Source: Nereocystis luetkeana (Eukaryota; Sar; Phaeophyceae; Laminariales; Laminariaceae). Taken from it: 64,000 bases of DNA. This document shows positions 23,168 to 35,179 of this stretch, in pieces. The position numbers and the translations under genes are program-made. How positions within the stretch are numbered: position 1 is the stretch's first letter; every line of letters begins with the position of its first letter. Below the pieces are notes generated by a model, which was given only the letters and a program-made list of their open reading frames with translations, had not been told where the DNA came from and did no database searches. The stretch covers positions 3,844,733-3,908,732 of the forward strand of contig JARUPZ010000018.1 of the NCBI GenBank assembly GCA_031213475.1, given 5' to 3'.

Positions 23168-23585
23168 GCTCTATATATGCCATGGAGTCAACCATGGGTA
23201 TTGCCATAGCATTTTACGTGGTATCGACCATGGGTGGGTGCACATAGCATATGCATGCCATATGGAAGCACGTTTTGTCTTGGGTTGACTCGTGGACAAA
23301 ATGTCCACGCCGCCATGGTCGAGCACCACATAGGATACACCATGATGGCGTGATCCACGGCGTGCCATACACTACATCAACCATGGGTGATACACATGGA
23401 ATGGTCCATGGCACAGTATACCCGGGCCCCATGGTTGGTGCCATGGAATATATCATGGCACCACGTTTTACCATGCGTTGCACCATGGGATATGTATGTC
23501 ATGTTCAACCACGGACTTTACTCATAGTCGACCCACATGGATTGGTTGGTCAATGGGCGGACCCATGGGCAGTCCAACAATTAAT
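23168..23585. repeat. 12-bp-period CCATGG-rich degenerate minisatellite, block 2
   Basis: Same motif and period as block 1, with more interruptions. The two blocks are separated by about 0.7 kb that includes SINE family B. Confidence 0.75.
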
Positions 23586-23716
23586 AGTAACAGCACCCAC
23601 GACCCACCACGGCCTACGGCTTACGGTAAAAACTGATGTGTATCATACTTCTACTGCTGCTGCTACTACTACCGTACTGCTGCTGTTCTCACTAACGTAC
23701 CTGGTAGGCAACTACT

Positions 23717-23823
23717 ATTACGGGGGACCATAGTAAATAGGACCAAATATTGTTGACGAAAATAGCGATATATTTAGGTGTTCGTATGTAGCGTAGGTCC
23801 TATTTAGTACGGTCCCCCGTATT
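23717..23823. mobile_element. MITE-like hairpin element, copy 1
   Basis: About 27-base terminal inverted repeats, TTACGGGGGACCATAGTAAA at the left and its near complement at the right, around a roughly 50-base AT-rich centre. Shares its termini with 46283-46411. Confidence 0.75.
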
Positions 23824-25120
23824 AATAACATGAGCTCTGATGAAGGAAGAATACCTTACCTGGTACCAGGTACGGTGGGTCATACTATTACTGTATACGA
23901 GTATACCTGTACGAGAGGTACTATTTACTGCAAACCAGGTGTGTGTACGACTACTACTGCCACAAACGGTAGTACACGCGATCTGAGTACGGGTACAACA
24001 CTAATTAATATCGATACGCAGCTTGCAACGATGATTTTCGACGAAATCCTCGATTTCACACCAGCAAGCAGCTGACCTTTTTTTTCCAAGTAAGATATTC
24101 CGTAACAACCGTTGAAACCGTGGTAATCAATCGATTAAAAAGGTGCATTATCCGACAAGACGGTGGTATTTTACCCGGCATGTCGTGGGCACATGATGAC
24201 TATTTTCGATGGAATAACTCTCTCTGTCGCTGTGCGGTGATAGAAATGTCTTACTTCAGAGTACGTACTCGTACGCAGTCGACCAAGGACCGATCTATAG
24301 CCACTGCGTATACGGCAGTTCTACAGTTGCTTAGCAGCAGCGCAGCACAGCAAGCAACTCTAGACTGGGTGAATACGAGTGCTGCTGAGTATTCGTGCAC
24401 GGCGAAAACCTGACACTATGATACGACGCAAGTATATAATAAGTTCCTTGCACTGTGTACTATAATAGTACCAGTACAAGATAACAAGATGGCAAGCAAG
24501 CTGTGTGTTCTCCTGTTGACCCCTGGATTATGTCCCGGGAGTTGTTTTCTGCACCAGGACTCGGTCTGGTAGTGTTTCATGATGTGTTTCTTATGTGGAC
24601 GGCCGGTGGCTGATGACGATGATTTGCATCTTTCATAAATATCTTTACCAGGTATCCGAAACCGTCGAAACGGTAAAAAAGGCACCACACGAAACACGGC
24701 GAAACGGTAAATATTTACCTCTGGAGGTTGATTGTGTGCTCATTGACGATTTGATCAACATACCCCGCATAGATAGGTCAACGTTTCCCTCACCACAGTC
24801 TACATAGTAGACCAGGGATCGCCCTACAGCGAGTACGCACGGCAGTACAACAGCCCGGCAAGCAGCTCGGTACGAGTGCACCAGCTTGAGGTATGAGTGT
24901 GGGCTTGACCACAGCAGTAGTATTTGGACAGCGATATCCTGACACCATACGAATATGATACAAGTTCCTTTTACCGTACGTATCCAAAAGGGAGTACCAG
25001 GCATCACACACTCATGAAATCAATAGGTATGGTAGCTTGCGACATACCATACCAGATACGAGGTGGTACCAGGCAGGGTAGGCACTATGCTATCGTTCAA
25101 GTCAGTTATTTGCCCCCTCG
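23824..25120. other. Spacer before unit 2, no gene
   Basis: GTA-, CAG- and TACCWGGTA-rich sequence, with motif positions 23857, 23864 and 24646. No protein family recognised. Confidence 0.45.
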
Positions 25121-26429
25121 CGCAGGCTACGATTGATTGTATCTATGTACTGTGGCTCACGTCCACGCGATGGTGGAGGAGACCGAAATCTTGAAATACT
25201 GCCTCTAAAACAATTTTGTCCTGTTGACTCTGGGCAGTATCCAGGGGAGTCATCGGCCGGTATCCCTCACCAGGAATATACAGTAACATAGTAGGAAACG
25301 CGAGACCGATCGATGCATCACGCACAGCTTGCAGAGTTGCACATCGGTATCTCGCTGCAAATTTGCAGTGAAAATGTTGCGCTTGGAGCACATATTTTGT
25401 CCGAATTTCGGGCACAGCGTCCCACCGGCCGGAGGCTTTGTACCAGGTATAGGTTACTGCGTTCCGCACTGGGGGCTATGCGACTTGTGCCACACATGTG
25501 TGCATGCCATCCATTTGTTTAGCTCTCTCTGGAAGAAGCATATCTAGGAAATGCGTCCGTTTGGCTGCTGGCGGAAATACGTTTGGGGGTCTTTTTCGCC
25601 CGCAAGCGATTTGGTGTGAGACACCTTTTGCGATGCTGCTCCCTCGACACGTTCGTCCGTGATTCTACTCCTTGGCAACAGGGAACTTCTGCAGTGATTC
25701 GTATTATTGTGGATTTCGGACCAAAAATTCGCCGGTTCGCTCTCCCTGAGGAGGCCAAAACAGGCTTCGAACAGCTCACACGTAGGTTAACGGCCCGGGC
25801 GCCTGACTATAGCAACCCTAGCTAGTATCGACCGATCGGGAGAACTCACAGCTCGCTGCTGTACATGTATCACCTGGTACTTCGTACACCAGAATGTCAG
25901 GAGACGGCAGTGATGACGGACGGCGGTATAGATTAAATTTACGTACTACAAGCAGTACAAGAGTACCTGGTACGTAGTTTTAGTGTGTGAGTCTTCGAAG
26001 ACGTGACTCACAACGCCCGAAGCTGCTGCCTGCGGTATCCTACTGCGGGGTGGGTGGGATGGTCTCACGAATTTCGTGCCCAACTCTGCTCACGAGGGCA
26101 AGGGGGCGGAAAGAAGGACTGCCCCTCTGGTATACGTATAATACAAGTCCCAAGATATTTTGATATGATCCAGGGTTCCATTTTTTGTGCCAGATTTGGC
26201 CCTCTGGAGGGATCGGCTTTTTTATTGTATATAATTCGTACAGCAAGAACAGCAGCTTTGGCTCCGCACATGCATGAACTGGGAGCTCCGAACCAACTCT
26301 TTTACAGGGTATCTCGATGGTTTTGATATTTGAACCCAAGGGTGAAAATGATAACGTACCTGGTACGCTTCTTCCGCCTCTGGGTTCTACTCCGTACCCC
26401 CTGTCCAGTATCAGGATCCTCACAGAGTG

Positions 26430-26760
26430 TGCTGTACCCTGTATCCCGTACCAGGTACCATGTATTCTGTATCTTGTATCCTGTATACTGTACCAGGTAT
26501 CCTGTATCCTGTATCCTGTATCATGTACCCTGGTATCCTGTATCATGTATCATGTACCAGGTATCCTGTATACTGTATACTGTACCAGGTATGCTGCATC
26601 CTGTATCCTGTATCCTGTTTCCTGTTTCCTGTATCCTGTAGCAGGTATCCTGTATCATGTATCATGCACGAGGTATCCTGTATCCTGTGTCCTGCTTCCT
26701 GTATACTGTGTACTATCTGTACCCTGTTACTCAGTACCAGGTATCCTATATATTCGTACC
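26430..26760. repeat. Heptanucleotide minisatellite (ATCCTGT)n, unit 2
   Basis: Counterpart of 1308-1640, with several copy-number and substitution differences. It includes extra GTACCAGGTA blocks at 26449 and 26555. Confidence 0.9.
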
Positions 26761-27374
26761 CTGTACTGTACGGCTATACGAGCGCGGGAAACAAGTATTT
26801 TCTGTCGCCGCTGTCCTGCGCGTATGATATATTTGAGATGTTTTCCTTTCAAAACAGTACAGTAGCACGTACCAGGTATATGGAGTGCTACGAGGAGCCG
26901 ATAATCAACCCAAAATGCAGGGCTCGACCCTACAGCCTTTATATATTTTTTGCATTACCTTCTTTCAGTCGTTGTCCTGCGTATCTTTGGAAGTATTTCC
27001 TTTATACTGTAGATATCCGGTACTGAATTGCAGCACAAGCACTACGCCGGGGAAGATGCATGGACTGTAGATAGATGCTACTGATGGATTCTGTGGCGGG
27101 TCAGTAGAATCAGACGCTGCGCTGACAAGTTCGGAGCCGGCCGGTAAACAGAGAAGATACAGCGGACGGCCAAGCGCTACGACGATGACGGTCACGGCAA
27201 ATCTATAGGGTAGAGACTCCTGCTGTTTGCTGCTGTTGATATGGCGGCGAGAGCGCCCCCCCCCACAAACCAACAGACCTCAAAAGACAAAAAGAAGAAG
27301 CACGGGGCAAAAATACTCGCAGCTTTACGTCATAGAAAGCCAGAAGGATCAAGAACGTTACGGTGCTTCCAGTT

Positions 27375-27382
27375 TATAAATA
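27375..27382 (+). promoter_or_regulatory. TATA-like box of ankyrin gene 2
   Basis: The same TATAAATA octamer at the same distance from the ATG as in unit 1. Confidence 0.35.
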
Positions 27383-27784
27383 CGTAAAGCTCTGTGTAGA
27401 GGTATATAGGGTGCAGCGTGTAGGGTCATTTTGGTATTTCTCTGCTCTTCTTCACCCAACCATGGACGATTTTTATTGCACCTCTTGGCAGTACTGTCGC
27501 ACTTACAGCCTCGATTTTCCTACATCCTTGACCATTGCGGACGTGTGCGGAGCCGCAGGCGGGTGTCAGCCCACCGCGGCGAAGCCCCCTTGTTTACGAG
27601 TACATTTTCCTTTGTGTTCTTGTTTCAGTGTATTTTCATGTGTACAACACCGCGATGTCACCATTTGACGTTTTCCGTTGCGTCGCACGCATTGTTGTGC
27701 TCTCCTTTCCCTATCTTCAACAGCAGCAGTACGATCTACCAGCACATTGGAACGAAACACATCCACATCGGTTCTCTCAGCGCG

Positions 27785-29308
27785 ATGGCTAGCGCTCGTG
27801 GCGAGCGCACACCAGTTAGCAACTTCACAGTGAAGGAGAAAGCGAAGATGTGGGACGATACGCTCGAACACCTGAGGGATACAGAAGAACTGGAAGCATT
27901 TCTGGGCCATCCGCTCGGACTCGCTGCGGCTGCCGGCAACGTTGGCCTGATGAAAAAACTGTTGGCGCTTGGCGCCTCAGCGAACACCACATGTTCGGAC
28001 GGGGATTGCATTCTGCACAAACTTGCCGCCAGGGGAAACAAGCGCGCAGTGAAGATACTTCTCGAGCATGGCGCACTTGTCAACGCGCCAAATGAGAGCG
28101 GTCGCACCGCGCTCCACGTAGCCGTCGAGTGTGACAGCCCCCAGACGGCCGCTCACGGAGGATTCGCCGCGGTCATCCGGACCCTCGTCCGGAACGGGAC
28201 AGACGTTGATAATGCCAGTCTGAACGGATCCACCGCTCTGCATGCCGCGGCGTTGAACGGCAACGTCGGCGCGATCAGAGTGCTCGTGAAAGCCGGGGCG
28301 GATGTTAACAAGCAGGGGCCATTCGGGGCGGCGCCTCTGCACTTTGCTTCGCAGAAGAACTTCCCCGAGTCCGTGGCTGCTCTGTGCGCGTTCGGTGCAG
28401 ACAGGAACGCGAAAAACTTGCTTGGCAACACGCCACTCAAGCACGCGGTCTTGAACGGGAGCTTCAGCGCGATGGAAGCTCTCCTCGACGCTGGCGGCGT
28501 GGATGTCAACCTCCGCCAACTTGACCTCACAGAAACGGCGCTGGACGTGGCAGCCCGCATGGGGGACGTGGACAGCGTGAAGTTGCTGCTCCGGTACGGA
28601 GCGGACGTCACCGCTGGCGACTGGCAGGGCTACACGCCCCTGCACAGGGCCGCTTTCCACAACAAGGTCGGTGCAATCGACACACTTGTCGAGGCGGGGG
28701 CGGACGTGCATGCCCAGGGCAGCACGGACGGGCGAACGCCCCTGCACGCCGCTGCCGGGATCCTGGCCATCAGCGCCGCGCGCGCACTGTTGCGCCACGG
28801 CGCTAGCGCCAACGTGCCCGACGTGTCGGGGCAGTCACCGCTGCACAGGGCTGCCATGATGTCCGAAGACGACAGGTCCGCCGAGATGGTCGAGCACTTG
28901 CTATGGTGGGGCGCGGACGAGAGCATCGTCGACAGCGGCGGCCGCACTCCGGCGCAAAGGGTACCAGCGGACAGCAACCCGACCGTGTTGGGTCTGCTGG
29001 CCAGGGCCCCCGCGGACAGGGCCTGGCGACGACGGGGCGTGACAATAATGTGCCGCTCTCGCCTCAACAGGGAGCCGCCAGACCCTCCGGAGCGAGAAGT
29101 ATCGCCTCGCCCGGCGAAATCTCCGAGGATCGAGGGTAGGGTCGAGGGCAAGGTCGAGGGGGGGGGTGATGATGCAGTCGGTAACAGCGGCGGCTCAGGA
29201 GTCGCCCACCAGGGAGCCGCGGAGCACGCGAGTGAGACTGATGTGGTCACAAGAGTGGCGGGGATGGGGGAGTCCGGCGTGTTCGAGAAGATGATGGGGT
29301 TCCTGTGA
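27785..29308 (+). CDS. Ankyrin-repeat protein, unit 2 copy
   Basis: Encodes the same 507 residues as 2678-4201. Only three base differences were found by eye across 1524 bp, all silent: in an Ala codon near 28553, in an Ala/Gly-rich repeat near 28700 and in a His codon near 29227. Domain order is unchanged: N-terminal helix, about ten ankyrin repeats, MCRSR segment, disordered region, conserved hydrophobic tail. The 240 bp after the stop differs at about seven positions, so the coding part is the quiet island of the duplication. A TATAAATA box lies 410 bp upstream. Purifying selection or recent gene conversion could explain the identity; both genes look intact. Confidence 0.93.
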   Translation: MASARGERTPVSNFTVKEKAKMWDDTLEHLRDTEELEAFLGHPLGLAAAAGNVGLMKKLLALGASANTTCSDGDCILHKLAARGNKRAVKILLEHGALVNAPNESGRTALHVAVECDSPQTAAHGGFAAVIRTLVRNGTDVDNASLNGSTALHAAALNGNVGAIRVLVKAGADVNKQGPFGAAPLHFASQKNFPESVAALCAFGADRNAKNLLGNTPLKHAVLNGSFSAMEALLDAGGVDVNLRQLDLTETALDVAARMGDVDSVKLLLRYGADVTAGDWQGYTPLHRAAFHNKVGAIDTLVEAGADVHAQGSTDGRTPLHAAAGILAISAARALLRHGASANVPDVSGQSPLHRAAMMSEDDRSAEMVEHLLWWGADESIVDSGGRTPAQRVPADSNPTVLGLLARAPADRAWRRRGVTIMCRSRLNREPPDPPEREVSPRPAKSPRIEGRVEGKVEGGGDDAVGNSGGSGVAHQGAAEHASETDVVTRVAGMGESGVFEKMMGFL

Positions 29309-29820
29309 ACCAGGTGAGAAAAATCAAGTTCGCCCTCCTCTGGCATGATATGTATGATGAATAGGACTGCACATATAAACACTGATTGCTGTCGGAGTGT
29401 GAAGGAAGGTGGCCTATTATCACATTTCGCCAGCACAGGGTTTGGTTTGACGCCATTGATTGTTCTTGTTTTATTTTTTAATGGTTGAAGACACCTCTAT
29501 CTAGGGTGAACAAACAGAGCTACACACAGCCTGCAACGCGCCTTCATCTCATACTTAAAGAGCAGCGTGCAAATCGAAATTTGCCCCTTTTTTGTACCAG
29601 GTAGTGTTTTGTTTTACGTTCGACTCGATTCGGCGTGTCTCGTACGCGAGGGTATGTACAGAAATGCACATCTCGGTGTTTGTCGTGTTATTCGTATTAA
29701 TATCCGATGCTGTATCATATATTCACGTTACGCTCTTCGTAGTCGGTCGCACACAGCGCTACATGCATTCTTCCTATTAATAGCCGATGCTGTATCATAG
29801 CAACCTAAAGTCCCGGGGTA

Positions 29821-30095
29821 GTGGCTACGGTAAGGGGGGGGGAGTGCCCACATTTCCCGGTAGAGGGGGTGTTTTCCATATCATGCATGGCCGTAGTCGT
29901 AGGGGGGGGTGGTATCACCCTTTACAGTAGGAAGGGGGTACCCCCATTTTATGGTAGGGGGGGAGGGGACCCATTTCACGGTAGGGGGGGAGGGTACCCC
30001 CCTTTTACGGTAAGGGGGGTACCCGCATTTTACGGTAGGGGGGAGGGGACCCCCCTCTTACAGTAGGGGGGGCGGCAGAGGGGGGTGCCCCCCCT
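29821..30095. repeat. G-rich 28-30 bp minisatellite, unit 2
   Basis: Counterpart of 4715-4990, with small length changes in the G runs. Confidence 0.8.
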
Positions 30096-31202
30096 TTTCA
30101 GGACCAAATTCAGGCCACTCGCGTGAATGGTTCCGTATCTCACTCAAAAACAGACGTAAAAAGTTATTTGCTGTTTTGACGCAGCGTATCACAACGATAT
30201 CATGGTTGCGTTCATAACCAAAACAAGGATCAAGCCAATCGAAAAAAAAAACAAAAACAATGAGACGGGTGCACGGTAAAACGAAACTCCGACACCTCAC
30301 TACCCCTTTTCAAGACCCAGACAGGAGGGGGGTGTAAAAACTAGAACACGTTAGGACCAAAGTTATTAAGTAAATAAAATATTGCCACTTCGTCCAGAAC
30401 TCCCACTCCCATTGGTTTGTTTTTCGTTTATGACCTCGCCAGGAGTGTGTTGTTGGGTCGTTTTCTTTGTTTTGTTTGTGTCATGCACCCCCGTGAAGAC
30501 GACGAATAGACAGGGGAGCTACTCGCCCGAGTGGCTCCGAGGCGCTGAAAAACACAGGCCCGAAAAGCGACCCCCCCCCTACGTACCGTTTCCCGTGATC
30601 TAAACGGTTTGACAGGTTGAGGGGGGGGGGGGGGGGGGGGGCAATGCTCTCGACACGAGACCTCTGGCACAGCTCCGCAAACGTCCAACCCGCAGAGTTC
30701 ATCGCCGCTTAGCATCCCTTATCATATGTTGCTCGAAGTCCGTGAGCGTCGTTTTGAGACGCGTGACATCGCAACAAAATATCCAACAAATAAAGACCAA
30801 AATACTCTGTGTGCTTCTTATTGTTCTTCCTCTTCTTCTTTTGGTCCCACGCCCCACGAAACGGAAGATACCCACTCTTTGAAAGCGCCCCGAAAACGGT
30901 AGCGAACCAAATTACGCTCCGGACGTGTTACGCCATGCGAACGATGGCGTCTCGTTCTCGCTGTCCGCTCCTCCCCGGAACTTACGAACGCTTTCCGTGC
31001 CCTGTTTTCCCCTTTCTCGGGTACAATTGTTTTTGTTTCAGCTCGAGCTCAACGCTGGACCGGACGCGGCATGGACAGCAGCAGCACGTGTTTAGTCGTC
31101 GCAACGTGGGTCTGAAGATGCGGTGCCGGATGGATGGACGCATTTTTCGCCGCGTGTTTTGCCCAGTGCTAAGTGGCGCCTCGGAGAGAGGCGGGGGGGG
31201 AC

Positions 31203-31445
31203 GGGGGGGGGGGGGGGGGGGGGGTACTCATGGTATGCACGGCCGTAGTCACATGGCCATAGACCCTCGCATGACTACAATGCCGGGGGGGGACATGTCG
31301 ACCAGGAAGACAGTGCTTGTGCTGAGCGCGAAGCGCCGTGAGGTGCTGGGCAAGTAGCATGAAGGGTGGGCTGTATCCTACTACTCAGAATCGTTCACGA
31401 GGCGAACTTTCTTGCGTATGGATGACAGCTCGAAGCAGTTGGGAG
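31203..31445 (+). repeat. R1 dispersed repeat, partial copy (unit 2)
   Basis: Orthologous to 6090-6330. A 22-base G run at 31203-31224 precedes the conserved ATGGCC...GGCCAT and AAGCGCGAAGCGCCG motifs. Confidence 0.8.
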
Positions 31446-31579
31446 GAGGCTATTTTAGGTACACCGACGATGTGACATTTACCGCCATTTGTCGAGTGGT
31501 TTCCGGTGCTGAGTACCTCGCAAGGGGAGAGAGTTATTCGAAGCACACATACTTTTTTTTCATGTGCCGCGCTTTTTTC

Positions 31580-31895
31580 CCCGTACTTGGAACCTCGGAG
31601 GGGGGGGGGGAGTGCGGGCATTTGAAGCGCACGAAAAAGTTGGTGAGTACTTCGTTTTTTTGCCCGGGTCAAAAACCTTGGATGGGGAGGGAGGCATAAG
31701 AAGCGCAAAAACAATTTGGAGAGTACAAGGGTTTCCCCGTGCCGTGTTGGGAACCTCTGAACAGGGGTGAGATATTAGAAACGCGCAGACATTCTCGGCA
31801 TTTAACGCGATTTTTGCCCCGAGCTAAGAAACCCGGAGGGGGCAGCGGGGAATACTTGGGGCTGTTGGATGGTATTAATTCGTGATACACCGTAT
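31580..31895. repeat. Degenerate ~95 bp tandem repeat (unit 2)
   Basis: Counterpart of 6440-6775. Confidence 0.6.
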
Positions 31896-32135
31896 AAGGC
31901 CTGTCAAAGCATCAGGGTCAAAACAACAGAGGCACAGAGACAGCGTAGACATGACGCACTGTAGATGGCGAAGGGTGACTGGTGTGGCGGTAGCGGCGTG
32001 CGACGCGGCGGTGGAGTGACGGGTGTTGGCGGTGGCATGGCGGCGGAGACGTCGAGTGGTGGGGGGCGTAGTGACGTTTGCGGTACTACTCGTAACTTAC
32101 TGCGCGAAACTCGTAGGGAATATGATTGAACAATC

Positions 32136-32930
32136 CAACTCATCGTTGTTCACCTTCGCCATGTACGAGTATATGTAGCGCGTGGCGTTAGGGCTCTTTT
32201 CTCTAGCTCGTAGAGTGGCAGCAGTAGCAGTAGCAGCAGCGGAAATGGTGCAAACATAAATGTTTCCGACAAAGGGTAGCATACCATGTAAAACTGTCAG
32301 CGCTAAGACACGCTTGGGTGTCTTGCGCCTTGGTGGCCACGCAAGATTGGTCGCGGTGTATTGGTAGAGTTGTGTCACCGTCTGTGGTCAACGAGGGGGG
32401 GTGATGGGAGAATGGTGGGCGTGGGTCCAAGGCAGTGTTTTATGGAACGCCTATGCTATAGTATCCGCCGTTGTGCTTTCAGAAGCCTTGGGCGAGGTCT
32501 AGTAAGGGCATATTATAGTGTTTCCGTCTCTATGCGATAGGTGGATAGCAGCGTGTACCGGGGACTGTACTACGAACACTCGCGAATCGGTACTATCCGC
32601 GGGTGCATCGGAAGCTACAATATGGTTGTTTAACGCAGAAAACCGAGTTAAAGGGACACATGCTGTGTGAGGTGGTGGTTTGGGTGGGCGGAGTGGGGAG
32701 TAGAGTGGACGAGTGGGTGGGTGGGTACGTAGCTGCGGAAATATTGTGTGAGTTAGGCAGCAGGTGGTTGGGTGTTGGGGGTGGGTGGTTGGGTGGTGAG
32801 GGATTGAGTGGCGGGTAGATAGGCGGTGGGTGGGTGAGAGTGTTCTTGTTGATTCTTTTTTCTGAGAGGGGTTTAGATGCCCCGCAGCCGGAGTTGCATG
32901 TCGGATCAAATGCCGAGTGAGAGTTCGCAC
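32136..32930. other. Conserved block without a recognised gene, unit 2
   Basis: Counterpart of 7015-7800. It differs from unit 1 at two positions inside the 97-base stretch that units 1 and 3 share perfectly. Confidence 0.6.
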
Positions 32931-32941
32931 ATCGCACTAGA

Positions 32942-33863
32942 GTTTCCTCGACCTCATGTTAAGGCCAGAAGTCGGAGCAGGGAAGTTTTGTTTTTGTCGA
33001 GACGTGTATATATCGTATTTGAGTTTCCCCGGCCTCATGGTAAGGTCACGGGTCGGAGCAGGGGAGTTCATTTTGCCGAGGCGCGTATCGTGGTTGAGCT
33101 TCCTCGGCCTCATGTTAAGGCCAGAAGTCGGAGCAGGGAAGCTTTGTTTTTGTCGAGACGTGTATATATCGTATTTGAGTTTCCCCGGCCTCATGGTAAG
33201 GTCACGGGTCGGAGCAGGGGAGTTCATTTTGCCGAGGCGCGTATCGTGGTCGAGCTTCCTCGGCCTCATGTTAAGGCCAGAAGTCGGAGCAGGGAAGTTT
33301 TGTTTTTGTCGAGACGTGTATCGTGCTTGGGTTTCCTCGGCCTCATGTTAAGGCCGCGGCTCGCAGCAGGGGAGTTTGTTTTGCCGAGGCGCGTATCGTG
33401 CTTGAGCTCCCTCGGCCTCATGTCAAGGCCGGGAGTTGGAGCAGAGAAGCTTTATAGTGCCGAGGCGCGTATATATCGTGCTTGAGTTTCCTCGGCCTCA
33501 TGTTTAGGTCACGGGTCGGAGCAGGGGAGTTTATTTTGCCGAGGCGCGTATTGTGCTTGAGCTTCCTCGGCCTCATGTGAAGGCCGGAAGTCGGAGCAGA
33601 GGAGTTTTGTAGTGCTGAGGCGTGCATATATCGTGCTTGGGTTTCCTCGGCCTCATGTTAAGGTCACGGGTCGGAGCAGGGAATTGGATAGTACCGAAGC
33701 GTGTACATATCGTGGTCGAGATTGCTCGGCCTCATCGTAAGGTCGGGGGTTGGGGCGGGGAAGACTTGTTCGTGCCGAGGCGTGTATACATCGTGCTTGA
33801 GTTTTCTTGGCCTCATGCCAAGGCCGCGGATCGGAGCAGATAAGTTTTATAGTGCTCAGGCGT
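32942..33863. repeat. 75-81 bp hairpin-module tandem array, unit 2 (12 modules)
   Basis: Cores occur at 32948, 33029, 33104, 33185, 33260, 33337, 33412, 33492, 33567, 33647, 33726 and 33807. Spacing alternates 81/75 over the first part, giving a 156-bp dimer. Because 156 is divisible by three, a 200-codon frame stays open by accident across the dimers. Confidence 0.9.
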
Positions 33864-34780
33864 GTTTCACATTCGGAAAAAATATATAACAAGTAAAAAT
33901 ACAAGCACGAAAGCGCCCTTGAGCAGCTTGTACCGCGGAGTCAACTTCCAAGATGTCGGTATCGCCCACTACCTTCCCCATGTTGCTAAATCTAAGTTGA
34001 TATTCGAGTCACGGGTTCGTTCGTGCCGAGGCGTGTATACATCGTGCTTGAGTTGTCTTGGCCTCATGCCAAGGCCGCGGGTCGGAGCATATAAGTTTTA
34101 TAGTGCTGAGGCGTGTTTCACAATCGGATAAAATATATAACAAGTAAAAATACAAGCACGAAAGCGCCCTTGAGCATCTTGTACCGCGGAGTCAGCTTCC
34201 AAGAAGTCGGTATTGCCCACTACCTTCCCCATGTTGCTAAATCTAAGTTGATATTCGAGTCACGGATTTGTTTGTGCCGAGGCGTGTATACATCGTGCTT
34301 GAGTTGTCTTGGCCTCATGTCAAGGCCGCGGGTCGGAGCAGATAAGTTTTAGTGCCGAGACGTGTTTCACAATCGGAAAAATATATAGCAAGTAAAAATA
34401 CATGCACGAAAGCGCCCTTGAGCAGCTTGTACCGCGGAGTCAACTTCCAAGATGTCGGTATCGCCCACTACCTTTCCCCATGTATGTCGCTAAATCTAAC
34501 TTGATATTCGAGTCACGGGTTTGTTCGTGCCGAGGCGAGTATATATCGAGCTTGAGTTGTCTTGGCCTCATGGCAAGGCCGCGGGTTGGAGCATAAACGT
34601 TTTATAGTGCCGAGACGTGTTTCACATTTGGAAAAAAATATAGCAAGTAAAAATACAAGCACGAAAGCGCCCTTGAGCAGCTTGTACCGCGGAGTCAGCT
34701 TCCAAGATGGCGGTATCGCCCACTACCTTTCCCCATGTGCCTAAATCTAAGTTGGCATTCGAGTCTTGGGTTTCCGAAAT
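33864..34780. repeat. ~250 bp higher-order repeat, unit 2 (about 3.7 copies)
   Basis: Each copy runs from GTTTCACATTCGG through GAGTCAACTTCCAAG and a single 75-81 bp-type module (cores at 34058, 34308, 34561). Starts lie at 33864, 34115, 34364 and 34619, giving periods of 251, 249 and 255. Unit 1 has only about one and a half copies, split by the LINE. Confidence 0.88.
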
Positions 34781-35179
34781 AAAAAGCTTTTGGTGACGAT
34801 CCCGATCACGCCCGGTGCAACAAGAAGAGCACAGCTTCTTACACGTCCATTTCAGGTCAAGTCAGAAACGAGGTCAAGTGGCATAGTAATGAACTCCACA
34901 TGTTCCAGATGTGACCAGGATGTAAGACTACTATTAATATGTTATGTATGCTGCATCATCACACCAGCCGAAACCCTTCCGTTTTGCTTGCCTCAGTGGG
35001 AGCTGCAGGTTTCTCTCAACGATACTTGGCTATCATGAAAAGTCCTAGGTACTGATTTCCGCCTTCTGAAAATAGAACATCCCAACCATCACACACCGAG
35101 ACAGCGATTCGACAAATGCTGCCTGCCGACCACGGACATTTCCAGCGTGGCGCTCCTCTCACACACAACCTATGCCGTA

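Noticed and set aside
32877..33485. 202-codon Arg-rich protein in the module array
   Set aside because: The frame is open only because two modules sum to 156 bp; other modules shift frame and the frame is not kept in units 1 and 3.
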